64,000 nt of DNA from Amylibacter sp. (GTDB taxonomy: Bacteria > Pseudomonadota > Alphaproteobacteria > Rhodobacterales > Rhodobacteraceae). The stretch's first letter is position 1. Every line of letters begins with the position of its first letter. The stretch is from positions 1 to 64,000 of the forward strand of contig JAJFHZ010000028.1 in the NCBI GenBank assembly GCA_021775355.1, written 5' to 3'. This document shows positions 35,389 through 43,688 of the stretch, one piece after another. The notes under the pieces are model-generated. The model was not told the origin of the DNA. It did no database searches and was given only the letters and a program-made list of their open reading frames with translations. The position numbers and the translations under genes are program-made.

Positions 35389-36384
35389 TTATGAAAGATT
35401 ATTCTGCGCAAACAGCTCTTTCAAATCAATCTGCGGACGTGCGCCCATATGGCCGATCGCCTCTGCCGCCGCTACACAGCCCATTGTACCACAAGTCATC
35501 AAATCACGCCCCATTGTCAGCCCATGCATAAAGCCCGCCGCGAACATATCACCCGCACCCGTTGCATCAACCACCTCTGTTGCCGTGGCAAGCGCGTGAA
35601 TTTTTTCACCCGCATTCAGAATATACGCGCCTTTTTCGCTGGCGGTACAGGCCACAGTTTCTACCTCAGCGGCAGCCATTTCCATTGCCGCTTCCAGTGT
35701 TTCCGTTTGATACAAGGCCTGCATTTCATGTTCATTACAAAACAACAGATCCACATGATCTTTGACAAACGCCCGAAATGCATCGCGGTGACGATCAACG
35801 CAAAACGGATCAGACAGGGTTAAAGACACTTTGCCACCCGCAGGTTTTGTGGCTTCAGCCGCTCTGTAAAATGCTATTTGATTGTCGGGACTGTCAAACA
35901 AATAGCCCTCTAGGTAAATCCACTCTGTACCCGCAAGCATCCCGATATCCAGATCATTGGCTGTCAATTCTGAAGATACGCCAAGATATGTATTCATCGA
36001 ACGTTCACCATCCGGTGTGACAAGGATCAGACAGCGGCCTGTTTCATTCGGATAATCGTTCGGGGCTTGTCTGGTTGAAAAGTCAGTCCCTTGGGCTTTG
36101 ATGTCATGGGCAAATATTCTGCCCAGTTGGTCATCGCGCACTTTGGCCATAAAGCCCGTGCGCCCGCCAAGTGCCGCAACACCCGCTATGGTATTGGCCG
36201 CAGAGCCGCCCGACACTTCTTGTGCAGGACCCATTGTGTCGTAAAGTTCCGCTGCACGCGCCGTATCGATCAGCTGCATCACACCCTTATCAATGCCCGC
36301 TTCCACCAAAAAATCTTCTTCGCAATGGGCCAGAACATCGACCAAGGCGTTGCCTACACCCACGATCTGATATTTTTTCGTCAT
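35389..36384 (-). CDS. Adenosine kinase (PfkB family)
   Basis: A 331-residue ribokinase-fold enzyme. PfkB signature 1 is GGSAANTIAGVAALGGRTGFMAKV (shortened here: GGSAANTIAG at about 59-68), and signature 2 with catalytic Asp is DATGAGDMFAAGFMHGL (about 269-285). The overall layout is that of alphaproteobacterial adenosine kinases, which phosphorylate adenosine to AMP for salvage. Translationally coupled to nth (ATGA). A separate adenine deaminase-like gene at 46472 also acts on purines. Confidence 0.88.
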   Translation of the reverse strand: MTKKYQIVGVGNALVDVLAHCEEDFLVEAGIDKGVMQLIDTARAAELYDTMGPAQEVSGGSAANTIAGVAALGGRTGFMAKVRDDQLGRIFAHDIKAQGTDFSTRQAPNDYPNETGRCLILVTPDGERSMNTYLGVSSELTANDLDIGMLAGTEWIYLEGYLFDSPDNQIAFYRAAEATKPAGGKVSLTLSDPFCVDRHRDAFRAFVKDHVDLLFCNEHEMQALYQTETLEAAMEMAAAEVETVACTASEKGAYILNAGEKIHALATATEVVDATGAGDMFAAGFMHGLTMGRDLMTCGTMGCVAAAEAIGHMGARPQIDLKELFAQNNLS

Positions 36385-37025
36385 TGTGTCTTCTCCTCAT
36401 AGGGACAAAGGTCCCGTATTAAACAATTCGGGCACACGGGCTTGCGTGCCTTACAAACATAACGCCCATGCAAAATCATCCAGTGATGCGCATGTTGCTG
36501 AAATTCCGCAGGGATATGATCCTCAATCGCACGTTCCACTTGCACGACATCCTTCCCAACGGCAACACCTGTGCGATTGCCGAAACGCAAAATATGCGTG
36601 TCCACCGCTTGGGTTGGTTGCTTGAACCACATGTTCAGCACCACATTGGCCGTTTTGCGCCCGACACCCGGCAGGCTTTCAAGTGCGGCGCGCGAAGATG
36701 GCACGATGCCTGTGTAATCATCCACCAAAATCTGACTCATCTTGATCACGTTTTTGGCTTTTTGCCGAAACAGCCCGATGGTTTTGATATGGTCCGTCAG
36801 CCCGTCTATCCCCAAGTCCAACATCTTTTGCGGTGTGTCTACCTTTGCAAACAAAGCTTCGGTCGCCTTATTCACCCCCACATCCGTGGCTTGCGCAGAC
36901 AGAGCCACTGCCACAACCAGCGTATAGGCATTGGTATGGTTCAGCTCACCCTTGGGTTCGGGTTCTTGTTCGCAAAAGCGGTGAAAGATTTCATAAATCG
37001 TGTGATAGTCTAATTGTTTTACCAT
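36381..37025 (-). CDS. nth: Endonuclease III
   Basis: Base-excision repair glycosylase/AP lyase for oxidised pyrimidines. The 214-residue protein has the helix-hairpin-helix LPGVGRKTANVVL with the catalytic Lys, the catalytic Asp in AVDTHILR, and a C-terminal [4Fe-4S] motif C-x6-C-x2-C-x5-C (CKARKPVCPNCLIRDLC). The start ATG 37025 gives the usual N-terminus; 16 additional upstream codons are open but not family-like. It is divergent from an Ada-like gene, another DNA repair function, with a 91-base gap. Confidence 0.95.
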   Translation of the reverse strand: MVKQLDYHTIYEIFHRFCEQEPEPKGELNHTNAYTLVVAVALSAQATDVGVNKATEALFAKVDTPQKMLDLGIDGLTDHIKTIGLFRQKAKNVIKMSQILVDDYTGIVPSSRAALESLPGVGRKTANVVLNMWFKQPTQAVDTHILRFGNRTGVAVGKDVVQVERAIEDHIPAEFQQHAHHWMILHGRYVCKARKPVCPNCLIRDLCPYEEKTQ

Positions 37026-37116
37026 GTAGGGTTTGTGGCACATGAAATCGGCAAGGCCAAGCCTTTGCCGCAAGAAACGGGTGGCACAAGATACATGATT
37101 GGCGCATTGTCTTTAT

Positions 37117-37947
37117 ATGACAAACGACCCTTACCATTACGCCCTGATCGCGCGCGCCATCAATCACATTGGTGACACGGTGCAAGAGCAACCCAAACTG
37201 GACGATGTCGCTTCCGCCATCGGCCTGTCGCCGATGCATTTTCAGCGGGTGTTTTCGCAATGGGCAGGTGTTAGCCCGAAACGGTTTCAGCAATATCTGA
37301 CACTGAACCATGCCAAGACATTGCTGAATGATCGGTTCACGGTACTGGAAACAAGCCATGAAACCGGTCTTTCCAGCAGCAGCCGTCTGCATGATCTGTT
37401 TCTAAAGTGGGAAGCGATGAGCCCCGGGGAATATGCCAATAAAGGGGCGGATTTGACAATCACGTACGGATATTTTCCATCCCCATTTGGCGAAATGCTG
37501 GTGATGGGTACGAAACGCGGTATCTGCGGGCTTGGTTTTACCGGCGATACAGGGCGCGAACATTCACTGGCAGATTTAAAATCCCGCTGGCCTAACGCAA
37601 GTTTCATTGAAAACCCAAAAAACCTGGATGTTGCGGCCCTTTTAGACGGCAACCAATCGGCCAAGCTGCACCTGATCGGCGCACCGTTTCAAATAAAAGT
37701 CTGGGAAGCCCTATTAAACGTCCCTTCAGGGCAAGTGACGACTTACAGCGAAATTGCGCGGGTCATCGGCCATCCAAAAGCGGTTCGCGCGGTTGGGACC
37801 GCTGTCGGGCGCAATCCCATTAGTTGGCTGATCCCGTGCCACCGTGCTTTACGTAAATCAGGTGGTTTGGGCGGATATCACTGGGGATTACCTGTTAAAA
37901 GGGCATTACTGGCTTGGGAAGCCGCGCGGTTCGATGCACAAAAGTAA
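37117..37947 (+). CDS. Ada-like protein: AraC HTH fused to O6-methylguanine-DNA methyltransferase
   Basis: A 276-residue fusion. Residues 1-105 are an AraC-type HTH (HFQRVFSQWAGVSPKRFQQYL), and the C-terminal 160 residues are the MGMT domain with the acceptor-Cys motif IPCHRAL, followed by GGYHWGLPVKRALLAWE. The zinc-binding N-terminal domain that senses phosphotriester damage in E. coli Ada is absent, so it is the shorter type. It repairs O6-methylguanine and may regulate genes. The start ATG 37117 follows a TTTAT run; the upstream ATG at 37099 is less convincing. Divergent from nth. Confidence 0.93.
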   Translation: MTNDPYHYALIARAINHIGDTVQEQPKLDDVASAIGLSPMHFQRVFSQWAGVSPKRFQQYLTLNHAKTLLNDRFTVLETSHETGLSSSSRLHDLFLKWEAMSPGEYANKGADLTITYGYFPSPFGEMLVMGTKRGICGLGFTGDTGREHSLADLKSRWPNASFIENPKNLDVAALLDGNQSAKLHLIGAPFQIKVWEALLNVPSGQVTTYSEIARVIGHPKAVRAVGTAVGRNPISWLIPCHRALRKSGGLGGYHWGLPVKRALLAWEAARFDAQK

Positions 37948-38063
37948 CACCCCGTTTACTGTTGCGCGAAAACATGCCAATTCGATTAAATCCACATAAA
38001 TCCCTTGAATATTTACTGCATCGTACTTTTATATAATTACAACAATAAAAATAAGAGGCAGCT

Positions 38064-38297
38064 ATGAAACATTCAACCAAATATATCGGATTAAGTATCC
38101 TTTGCATTTTCGCCTTATCCGCTTGCGAAAGCATTGATAACAGCCCCCATGAAAAAACCATAAAAGGTGCAGGCGTAGGGGCCGCTACAGGTGCCGTAGC
38201 AGGGGCCGTTTTAGGCGACGACAAACAAGATATTATCCTTGGCACGCTCGCAGGGGCAGCTATTGGTGGCGTCATTGGAAGTACGCAAGAAGATTAA
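38064..38297 (+). CDS. Small glycine-zipper lipoprotein
   Basis: A 77-residue lipoprotein: signal MKHSTKYIGLSILCIFALSAC with lipobox LSAC, then two glycine-zipper repeats (GAGVGAATGAVAGAVLGDD and GTLAGAAIGGVIGS). Very similar to the first 80 residues of the next gene but ends where the OmpA-like domain would begin. This looks like a partial tandem duplication. Preceded by AGAGG. A TATAAT at 38032-38037 may be the -10 for both genes. Confidence 0.85.
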   Translation: MKHSTKYIGLSILCIFALSACESIDNSPHEKTIKGAGVGAATGAVAGAVLGDDKQDIILGTLAGAAIGGVIGSTQED

Positions 38298-38336
38298 CTT
38301 CCACAACTATAAATAAAAAAGAATACGAGGGCAGTT

Positions 38337-38981
38337 ATGAAAAAATATAGTAAGGCCACAGGCCTAGGCATTCTATGCGCATTCACGTTTTCCGCTTGTG
38401 CCGAAATCACGGATAGCCCACAGAAAAACACCATTCAAGGTGCCGGTATCGGTGCCGCTACAGGCGCGCTTGCCGGCCTAATATTGGGCGATGACAAAAA
38501 AGACGTCATGATCGGGACTGCCGCAGGTGCTGTTATTGGCGGTGTCGTCGGCAACAGGCTGGACAAGCAAGAGGCTGCGTTGCGAAACAGTCTGACGTCT
38601 GACGATACAATCATTCGCAACACTGGATCGGAACTGATCGTCACCCTGCCGGAAGGTATCACTTTTGAAACGGACAGCACATATGTCCGCGAAAACTTCC
38701 GACCGGAAATCGCCAAAATTGCCAACAATCTACGCGATTATTCAGATACGACGGTTGATGTCATCGGTCATACCGACAGTTCCGGCCCGGCGGAATACAA
38801 TCAGGCCCTGTCTGCTGATCGTGCATATTCAGTAACCGATATCCTAACAAATCAGGGCGTCGATGAAGGCCGCATCGTATCATATGGTCGTGGGGAAACC
38901 GAACCGGTTGCATCCAATGATGACGAATACGGCAAATCACAAAATCGCCGTGTTGAAATCATTATCCGCCCAAAGGCATAG
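38337..38981 (+). CDS. Glycine-zipper/OmpA-domain lipoprotein
   Basis: A 214-residue outer-membrane lipoprotein of the YiaD type. Signal and lipobox FSAC at about 18-21; glycine zipper about 36-78 (GAGIGAATGALAGLILGDD, GTAAGAVIGGVVGNR); C-terminal OmpA-like peptidoglycan-binding domain about 95-210 with VDVIGHTDSSGPAEYNQAL, LSADRAYSV and the closing QNRRVEIII. It should tether the outer membrane to peptidoglycan. 39 bases after its truncated paralogue; a terminator follows. Confidence 0.92.
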   Translation: MKKYSKATGLGILCAFTFSACAEITDSPQKNTIQGAGIGAATGALAGLILGDDKKDVMIGTAAGAVIGGVVGNRLDKQEAALRNSLTSDDTIIRNTGSELIVTLPEGITFETDSTYVRENFRPEIAKIANNLRDYSDTTVDVIGHTDSSGPAEYNQALSADRAYSVTDILTNQGVDEGRIVSYGRGETEPVASNDDEYGKSQNRRVEIIIRPKA

Positions 38982-39006
38982 ATCGACCAACTGCATGCCT
39001 GACCTT

Positions 39007-39050
39007 AAGGCCGTAGACTTCCTCCCTAGTTGCGGCCTTTTCTTTTGTTT
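39007..39050 (+). terminator. Terminator after the lipoprotein pair
   Basis: AAGGCCG (39007-39013) pairs with CGGCCTT (39033-39039), followed by TTCTTTTGTTT. A 7-bp stem and a T-rich tail on the plus strand, directly upstream of the FadR-family promoter. Confidence 0.75.
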
Positions 39051-39064
39051 GATAGGAATGTTTA

Positions 39065-39085
39065 TTGGTTATAAAATTTGACCAA
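39065..39085. promoter_or_regulatory. Operator-like repeat TTGGT-N11-ACCAA at the FadR-family gene
   Basis: TTGGT (39065-39069) and ACCAA (39081-39085) separated by 11 bases that begin with TATAAA (39070-39075), a likely -10. A possible -35 TTTGAT lies 16 bases before it at 39048-39053. Same half-sites, spacing and -10 placement as at the glcDEF promoter, so autoregulation is likely. Confidence 0.6.
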
Positions 39086-39102
39086 CTTACTTTGGGGAAA
39101 AC

Positions 39103-39873
39103 ATGCCGTTTCGTAAAATCAATCAGGAACGTGTGGCCGATACGGTCATGCACCAAATTGAACAACTGATTTTGCGCGGAATTCTGCGACCCGGTGAACG
39201 CCTACCTTCAGAACGTGATCTTTCCGATAAGATGGGCGTGTCACGCCCGTCATTGCGCGAAGCTATTTCCGACTTGGAGAACCGCGGCCTGCTTGCCACC
39301 CGCAAAGGGTCCGGTGTCTATGTGGCCGATGTTCTTGGCAGTGCCTTTTCCGAACCATTGATCCAACTTTTCTCTAGCCATGATGAAGCCCTGTTTGACT
39401 ATATATCGTTTCGACGCGATCTGGAAGGTATGGCAGCTGAACGCGCGGCCCGGTTGGCCTCGGACACAGACCTGAAGGTTATCACGACGATATTCAAAAA
39501 AATGGAATGCGCCCATAAGAAACGCAATCCGGCGGAAGAGTCTGCTTTGGACGCAGAATTTCACATGGCAATCGTGGAAGCATCGCATAATGTGTTCATG
39601 CTGCATATGATGCGTTCCATGTTTGAAATGCTGCGTGCAGGCGTGTTCTATAACCGCCAGGTCATGTTCAAAGTACGTACCACGCGCGTTGCTTTGCTGG
39701 ATCAACATCGCGCTATTCACGACGCCTTGATCGACCGCAAACCAGAGGCGGCGCGCAAAGCCATCGAAGATCATCTGGGGTATGTTGAAATGTGTATGCT
39801 GGACGACAAAAAGTCAGAACAAAACGAATCAATTGCCAAACAACGTTACGAACACGAAAAAAATCGTTCGTAA
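39103..39873 (+). CDS. FadR-subfamily GntR regulator, candidate GlcC
   Basis: A 256-residue repressor/activator. N-terminal winged HTH about 8-75: RPGERLPSERDLSDKMGVSRPSLREAI and GLLATRKGSGVYV. C-terminal FCD effector domain about 95-230 with metal-binding type His residues (DAEFHMAIVEASHN). No catabolic gene is adjacent: upstream are lipoproteins ending in a terminator and downstream is a 283-base gap. The matching TTGGT-N11-ACCAA sites at its own promoter and at glcDEF suggest it is a glycolate/lactate-type regulator (GlcC/LldR-like); this is inference. Confidence 0.88.
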   Translation: MPFRKINQERVADTVMHQIEQLILRGILRPGERLPSERDLSDKMGVSRPSLREAISDLENRGLLATRKGSGVYVADVLGSAFSEPLIQLFSSHDEALFDYISFRRDLEGMAAERAARLASDTDLKVITTIFKKMECAHKKRNPAEESALDAEFHMAIVEASHNVFMLHMMRSMFEMLRAGVFYNRQVMFKVRTTRVALLDQHRAIHDALIDRKPEAARKAIEDHLGYVEMCMLDDKKSEQNESIAKQRYEHEKNRS

Positions 39874-40091
39874 ACAGTTCAATCAAGATTAGATTACTGT
39901 TTCTACCTGCAAAACAATATCCTACGACTTTCCAGATTTTGATCATTTTTCCGCTCATTCGTGGCGTTAAAAGGCCTAAGCTTTGACAGCATTCGCATTT
40001 CGGTTATTTTCGATCCTGAAACAAGTAACGTGATCCATGTGTGGATACGCAATACAACAAATATAGAATAACGGCCCTCCAAAACAAACAG
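39874..40091. other. Intergenic region, nothing recognised
   Basis: About 218 bases following the regulator gene and before the terminator at 40092. I see no gene or RNA that I can support here. Confidence 0.4.
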
Positions 40092-40119
40092 CCCCGCAAG
40101 AATTCTTGCGGGGTTTTTT
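40092..40119 (+). terminator. Strong Rho-independent terminator
   Basis: CCCCGCAAG (40092-40100) pairs perfectly with CTTGCGGGG (40105-40113) around AATT, followed by six Ts. Ends plus-strand transcription from the FadR-type gene; it lies 37 bases before the stop of the convergent SRPBCC gene. Confidence 0.85.
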
Positions 40120-40156
40120 GTGCTTAATTGTCCACGGGGGCCTTTATCGCGCATCT

Positions 40157-40564
40157 TTATATGTCGCGCAGCTTGGCAAAATGCCCATCCCAGCCTTTAT
40201 CCAATGCCATGCTTAAGCCAAAGCTTTGCGCACCCACATTTTCTAGCCCGGTGTGGCGCATTGTAATCCGTGTACCACCTTCAATTTCATCCAATGTCCA
40301 ATGCACTTCGGTATCCATATCAGGGAACGGTTTGATCGCGAAACTATAGCTCAATGCGTGGTAAGGATCCATTTTCAGAACCTTACCCCAACACATTTTG
40401 TCACCGCTATCCGTACCTAACAATGCATAATCCTGACCATCCGCCAAATCCTGTTGTGGCGGGTGAAACCATTTGGCCAGTTTATCGGCCTCAGTCAAAT
40501 ACCCCCATGCCACTTTGGCGCTAACGGGTAAAAATACGGTTTTTATAATTTCAGACGTGTTCAT
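40157..40564 (-). CDS. SRPBCC/AHSA1-type (START-like) protein
   Basis: A 135-residue lipid/hydrophobic-ligand binding fold of the AHSA1 kind: TVFLPVSAKVAWGYLTEADKLAKWFHPP near the N-terminus (shown in part: AWGYLTEADKLAKWFHP), HWTLDEIEGGTRITMRHTGL, and GWDGHFAKL at the end. Such proteins are usually paired with an ArsR-type regulator, as here (ATGA overlap with the preceding gene). Ligand unknown. Confidence 0.88.
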   Translation of the reverse strand: MNTSEIIKTVFLPVSAKVAWGYLTEADKLAKWFHPPQQDLADGQDYALLGTDSGDKMCWGKVLKMDPYHALSYSFAIKPFPDMDTEVHWTLDEIEGGTRITMRHTGLENVGAQSFGLSMALDKGWDGHFAKLRDI

Positions 40565-40884
40565 TTTTGTTCTTCCTGTTCTACAAGGGATGCCAAAGCA
40601 TCCAATTTATCATCCCAAAATTGGTCAAAATACGCGATCCACTGCATGATAGATTTAAACCCCTCTCGGTTCAGTGAATTGATCCGTTCGCGGCCCTCAG
40701 CCTTAACCGTGATCAACTGCCCTACCTCCAGAAGCTTCATATGCTTTTTTACACCTGCGCGTGTCATATCAAAATGATCCACGACCTGACCGATCGTCAT
40801 GTCTTGTTCCGCCAGCAACGCCAAAATTTGTTGACGTGTCGGGTCACCCAGTGCCTTAAAAGATTTAACAGCTAAAGCATCCAT
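40561..40884 (-). CDS. ArsR-family regulator of the SRPBCC/cupin operon
   Basis: A 107-residue winged-helix repressor: FKALGDPTRQQILALLAEQDMTIGQV (in part FKALGDPTRQQILALL), recognition helix about FDMTRAGVKKHMKLLEV and wing VKAEGRERINSL. No cysteine metal-site motif, so it is the metal-independent type found with AHSA1 partners. ATG 40884 overlaps the cupin stop (TGATG). Two 22-base repeats at the operon promoter are its probable binding sites. Confidence 0.88.
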   Translation of the reverse strand: MDALAVKSFKALGDPTRQQILALLAEQDMTIGQVVDHFDMTRAGVKKHMKLLEVGQLITVKAEGRERINSLNREGFKSIMQWIAYFDQFWDDKLDALASLVEQEEQK

Positions 40885-41315
40885 CAATCTGCCACCGGTA
40901 CAAAATCAAAAGGGCCGTCCTGATATAGAAAAGCGATACATTCTTCTGACGACACGCATTCGCTAACATGTGCGATATTTGCAGGTATTTTGTAAAATCC
41001 GCCGACACCTACAACTTTCCTGTCAGGTTCTGCCATTCCTTTTGGATAATGTTTCATTTCACCGGCAATCATTACACCAAACATATTTGCTGTTTTCGTA
41101 TGCACAGGGCTTTTAATGCCTGCGGGCAACCGCACTAACGCCATGTATTGCCCTGTAAAGCGATCCCCTTCCAATGCTGCGAAGGCAACGCCTTCAGGTG
41201 TGTCATCCCATTGCACATCACTTAAGGGTAATGTCATAATCGGGTTTGCGGTTTCGGCAGCAAAAGCGACTGCACCGCCCAAGCCAAGTGTGAAGGTTAA
41301 TAATATTCTTAGCAT
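40884..41315 (-). CDS. Exported cupin protein (DUF4437-like)
   Basis: A 143-residue protein with a signal peptide (MLRILLTFTLGLGGAVAFAA) and a cupin barrel, with LVRLPAGIKSPVHTKTANMFGVMI (motif 1, in part PAGIKSPVHTKTANMFGVMI) and GGFYKIPANIAHVSEC (motif 2). The C-terminal pair Cys130/Cys135 (SECVSSEECIAF) could form a disulfide. Resembles DUF4437. I chose the ATG at 41315, which has GGAG six bases before it; the ATG at 41327 is inside this leader. First gene of the operon with ArsR and SRPBCC. Confidence 0.75.
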   Translation of the reverse strand: MLRILLTFTLGLGGAVAFAAETANPIMTLPLSDVQWDDTPEGVAFAALEGDRFTGQYMALVRLPAGIKSPVHTKTANMFGVMIAGEMKHYPKGMAEPDRKVVGVGGFYKIPANIAHVSECVSSEECIAFLYQDGPFDFVPVAD

Positions 41316-41327
41316 TGTTTTCTCCAT

Positions 41328-41378
41328 ATAATACCTTTTGGTATCATTTATATAGTACCTTTTAGTATTATTTGTCAA
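41328..41378 (-). promoter_or_regulatory. Promoter with tandem ArsR-type operators
   Basis: On the minus strand TTGACA (41378-41373), a 17-18-base spacer, then (C)TATATA around 41355-41349. Two copies of a 22-base repeat, 24 bases apart (41328-41349 and 41352-41373, three mismatches), cover the spacer and the start region. Copy 1 has the inverted repeat ATACCTTTTGGTAT; copy 2 an imperfect version. Position and symmetry fit repression by the ArsR protein of this operon. Confidence 0.7.
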
Positions 41379-41389
41379 CAAGCAAAATA

Positions 41390-41416
41390 AAACCCCGCAA
41401 CAACGTTACGGGGTTT
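41390..41416 (-). terminator. Terminator of the atp F0 operon
   Basis: AAACCCCG (41390-41397) pairs with CGGGGTTT (41409-41416); on the minus strand the stem is followed by TATTTTG. It lies 25 bases after the atpF stop. Confidence 0.75.
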
Positions 41417-41440
41417 ATATCTTTAAAGCTTTATGAACGC

Positions 41441-42004
41441 TTAATGCAGTTTCGCACCAACGTCTTTGATTGCCGCGTCGATCATGCCGCCTGCATCCTT
41501 GGCAGTCATTTTCGCTGCGATCACTTCACCTGCAACCGTTGTTGCCACGGAAATCGCGGTATCGCGCACTTCTTTGATGGCAGAGGCTTCCGCAGATGAA
41601 ATCTGATCTTCAGCCGCTTGCAAGCGCCGCGCAATGGCAAGCTTTAAATCGGCTTTGGCTTCTTTAGCCGCCGTTTTCGCTTCACCTTTTGCATTTGCAA
41701 CAATCTTATTTGCAAGTTCCTGCACTTCTTTTTGCTTGCGCTCGTAAGATGCCAAAATCGCTTGGGCCTCTTCACGCAATGCGCGGGCTTCATCGATTTC
41801 AGCTTTAATGCCGTCCGCGCGTTTATCCAAAATTCCACCAATTAGGCCCGGAACTTTCAAATACAGCAAAACACCGACAAACAGAACGAATGCGATGGTC
41901 ACAACGAAATTTGTGTTGTTCAGATCAAAGAACGGACCGCTTGCCGCAAATGCGGGAACAGCAGTCATAGCTAATAGGATCGGGGTGGTAAATAATTTCA
42001 TCAT
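41441..42004 (-). CDS. atpF: ATP synthase F0 subunit b
   Basis: A 187-residue peripheral-stalk subunit. An N-terminal signal-like segment (LFTTPILLAMTAVPAFAA) precedes a membrane helix (VVTIAFVLFVGVLLYLKV), followed by a long charged alanine-rich coiled coil that dimerises with b'. It links F1 to the a subunit. Follows the b' gene by one base. Alphaproteobacteria with b and b' have a heterodimeric stalk, as in chloroplasts. Confidence 0.93.
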   Translation of the reverse strand: MMKLFTTPILLAMTAVPAFAASGPFFDLNNTNFVVTIAFVLFVGVLLYLKVPGLIGGILDKRADGIKAEIDEARALREEAQAILASYERKQKEVQELANKIVANAKGEAKTAAKEAKADLKLAIARRLQAAEDQISSAEASAIKEVRDTAISVATTVAGEVIAAKMTAKDAGGMIDAAIKDVGAKLH

Positions 42005-42005
42005 T

Positions 42006-42536
42006 CTACCCTTTCAACCGTGCTGTGACAGCCGCTTTAACCGCTTTTGCATCATTTGCAGCCGGCATTACAGCGTCAACAATCGCAGTCGCCGTATCGG
42101 CTGCAACAACCTGTACCGCTTTCATCGCATTGTCGCGGATTTCTTTAATTTTCACTTCGCCTTCGCCCGCTTTCGCAGAAATTTCCGCATCAGCCTTGGC
42201 AATCGCTTTATCCAGATCTTTTTGAATATCAGCCTTGGTTGCCGATACGATATTAGAGGCTTCAACCCGCGCATCAGCAAGAGCTTTGTTGTAAGCATCT
42301 TCCGCTTCAACTGCCATTTGCTTCAGCTCTTCGGCTTTTTCCAGATCACGTTGTATCGTATCATGCCGTTCAGCCAAAACGCTTGCGATCCGAGGGATGG
42401 CAATGCGGTTCAGAATGAAAAAGACCACGACAAGTGTTATAACCAACCAGAAAATCTGGTTTGGAAACCATTCAAAATTAAGTTGCGGCATACCGACATA
42501 GTGTTCGGCTGCTGCGCCATGTGTTTCAGATGCCAT
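42006..42536 (-). CDS. atpF': ATP synthase F0 subunit b'
   Basis: A 176-residue second b-type stalk subunit (also called AtpX/AtpG). The membrane helix is [19 protein letters not shown] (about 31-49), followed by a coiled coil from [20 protein letters not shown] on. I chose ATG 42536, 7 bases after GGGAGGG; an upstream in-frame start at 42584 would add 16 residues without support. Sits between atpE and atpF as in Rhodobacter. Confidence 0.93.
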   Translation of the reverse strand: MASETHGAAAEHYVGMPQLNFEWFPNQIFWLVITLVVVFFILNRIAIPRIASVLAERHDTIQRDLEKAEELKQMAVEAEDAYNKALADARVEASNIVSATKADIQKDLDKAIAKADAEISAKAGEGEVKIKEIRDNAMKAVQVVAADTATAIVDAVMPAANDAKAVKAAVTARLKG

Positions 42537-42613
42537 TGCACCCTCCCAAAAGCTTGTTTGAACCAAGGCGAGCGCGTTAAGCACCCGCCTGATAATCTAA
42601 AGGTTCTAAAAAC

Positions 42614-42856
42614 TTATTGAGCGTACATAAGCAGAAGAGCTACGAGGAATGAGAAAATTCCCAAAGCTTCCGCAAACGCAATACCGATAAACATAGTCGC
42701 TGTTTGACCAGCGGCTGCTGCCGGGTTGCGCAAAGCACCTGACAAGTAGTTACCTACAACGTGGCCCACACCAACGGCTGCGCCGCCCATGCCTGTACAT
42801 GCAAGACCCGCACCAATCAGTGCGCCCATTTGTACCAGATCACCTTCTACTGCCAT
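42614..42856 (-). CDS. atpE: ATP synthase F0 subunit c
   Basis: An 80-residue hairpin of two membrane helices that forms the proton-driven rotor ring. The proton-binding Glu is in [11 protein letters not shown] in helix 2; helix 1 has the glycine-rich [19 protein letters not shown]. No Na+-type ligand set is evident, so proton-coupled. Ends LLLMYAQ. Confidence 0.97.
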   Translation of the reverse strand: MAVEGDLVQMGALIGAGLACTGMGGAAVGVGHVVGNYLSGALRNPAAAAGQTATMFIGIAFAEALGIFSFLVALLLMYAQ

Positions 42857-42902
42857 TTGATTTCTCCTTTAGATTAGAATGGCTAAAATTATTTACTCGG
42901 AC

Positions 42903-43664
42903 TTAGTGACCACCCGGATGCAACGCATCGTTCAGATAAACACAAGTCAGAATTGCGAACACGTAAGCCTGAATACAGACCACGAGCATTTCCAGGCCGT
43001 AAACGGCCATAATGGCGACAATCGGGAAAACCGAAAACACGCCCAATGCGCCAGCGAAACCGGCGAAAACTTTGATCACCGCGTGACCCGCCATCATGTT
43101 ACCCGCAAGACGGATAGAGTGGCTGACAGGGCGTACGAAGTAAGAGATGATTTCAATTAACGCCAGAATAGGGCGCAGCACCAACGGGGCTGACGAAATC
43201 CAGAACAAGCCCAGAAAACCGATGCCGTTCTTATAAAACCCGATCAACGTCACCGTTGTGAACACCGCCATCGCCATCACAGCTGTTACCGCGATATGGG
43301 ATGTTGTAGTAAATGCACCGGGGATCAAACCCAAAATATTGGCGACTAGAATAAAAATAAACAACGTGAAGATATAAGGAAAATATTTCAGACCTTCTTT
43401 ACCAGCAATATCTTCCAGCATCTTGTGGACGAAAACATAAATGCTTTCGGCAATGGACTGGCTACGTGACGGTACAACCGCGCGGCCCCGTGTGCCCAGA
43501 ACCAGCAATGCGATGATCGCAAGAACAGTGATACCCATCCACAATGTCACATTCGTTGGCGTGTACCAAAGAATGTCGCCATGACCAAATAGTGGCTTTA
43601 CCACAAATTGATCCATCGGGTGAATGTTAAAACCGCTACCTGCTGCTTCTGCTTCTGCTGACAC
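42903..43664 (-). CDS. atpB: ATP synthase F0 subunit a
   Basis: A 253-residue multi-span protein forming the proton half-channels. The essential Arg is in [14 protein letters not shown] (helix 4/5 region), and the C-terminal helices are conserved ([20 protein letters not shown]). Length is normal. Start is GTG 43664, 24 bases after the atpI stop. Co-transcribed with atpI and atpE. Confidence 0.96.
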   Translation of the reverse strand: MSAEAEAAGSGFNIHPMDQFVVKPLFGHGDILWYTPTNVTLWMGITVLAIIALLVLGTRGRAVVPSRSQSIAESIYVFVHKMLEDIAGKEGLKYFPYIFTLFIFILVANILGLIPGAFTTTSHIAVTAVMAMAVFTTVTLIGFYKNGIGFLGLFWISSAPLVLRPILALIEIISYFVRPVSHSIRLAGNMMAGHAVIKVFAGFAGALGVFSVFPIVAIMAVYGLEMLVVCIQAYVFAILTCVYLNDALHPGGH

Positions 43665-43688
43665 GTGTTTCTTCCTTCTTTTAACGAC

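Noticed and set aside
41808..42620. 270-codon plus-strand frame antisense to atpF and atpF'
   Set aside because: It lies opposite well-identified F0 genes; the long frame is a by-product of their codon use. No start context and no family resemblance.
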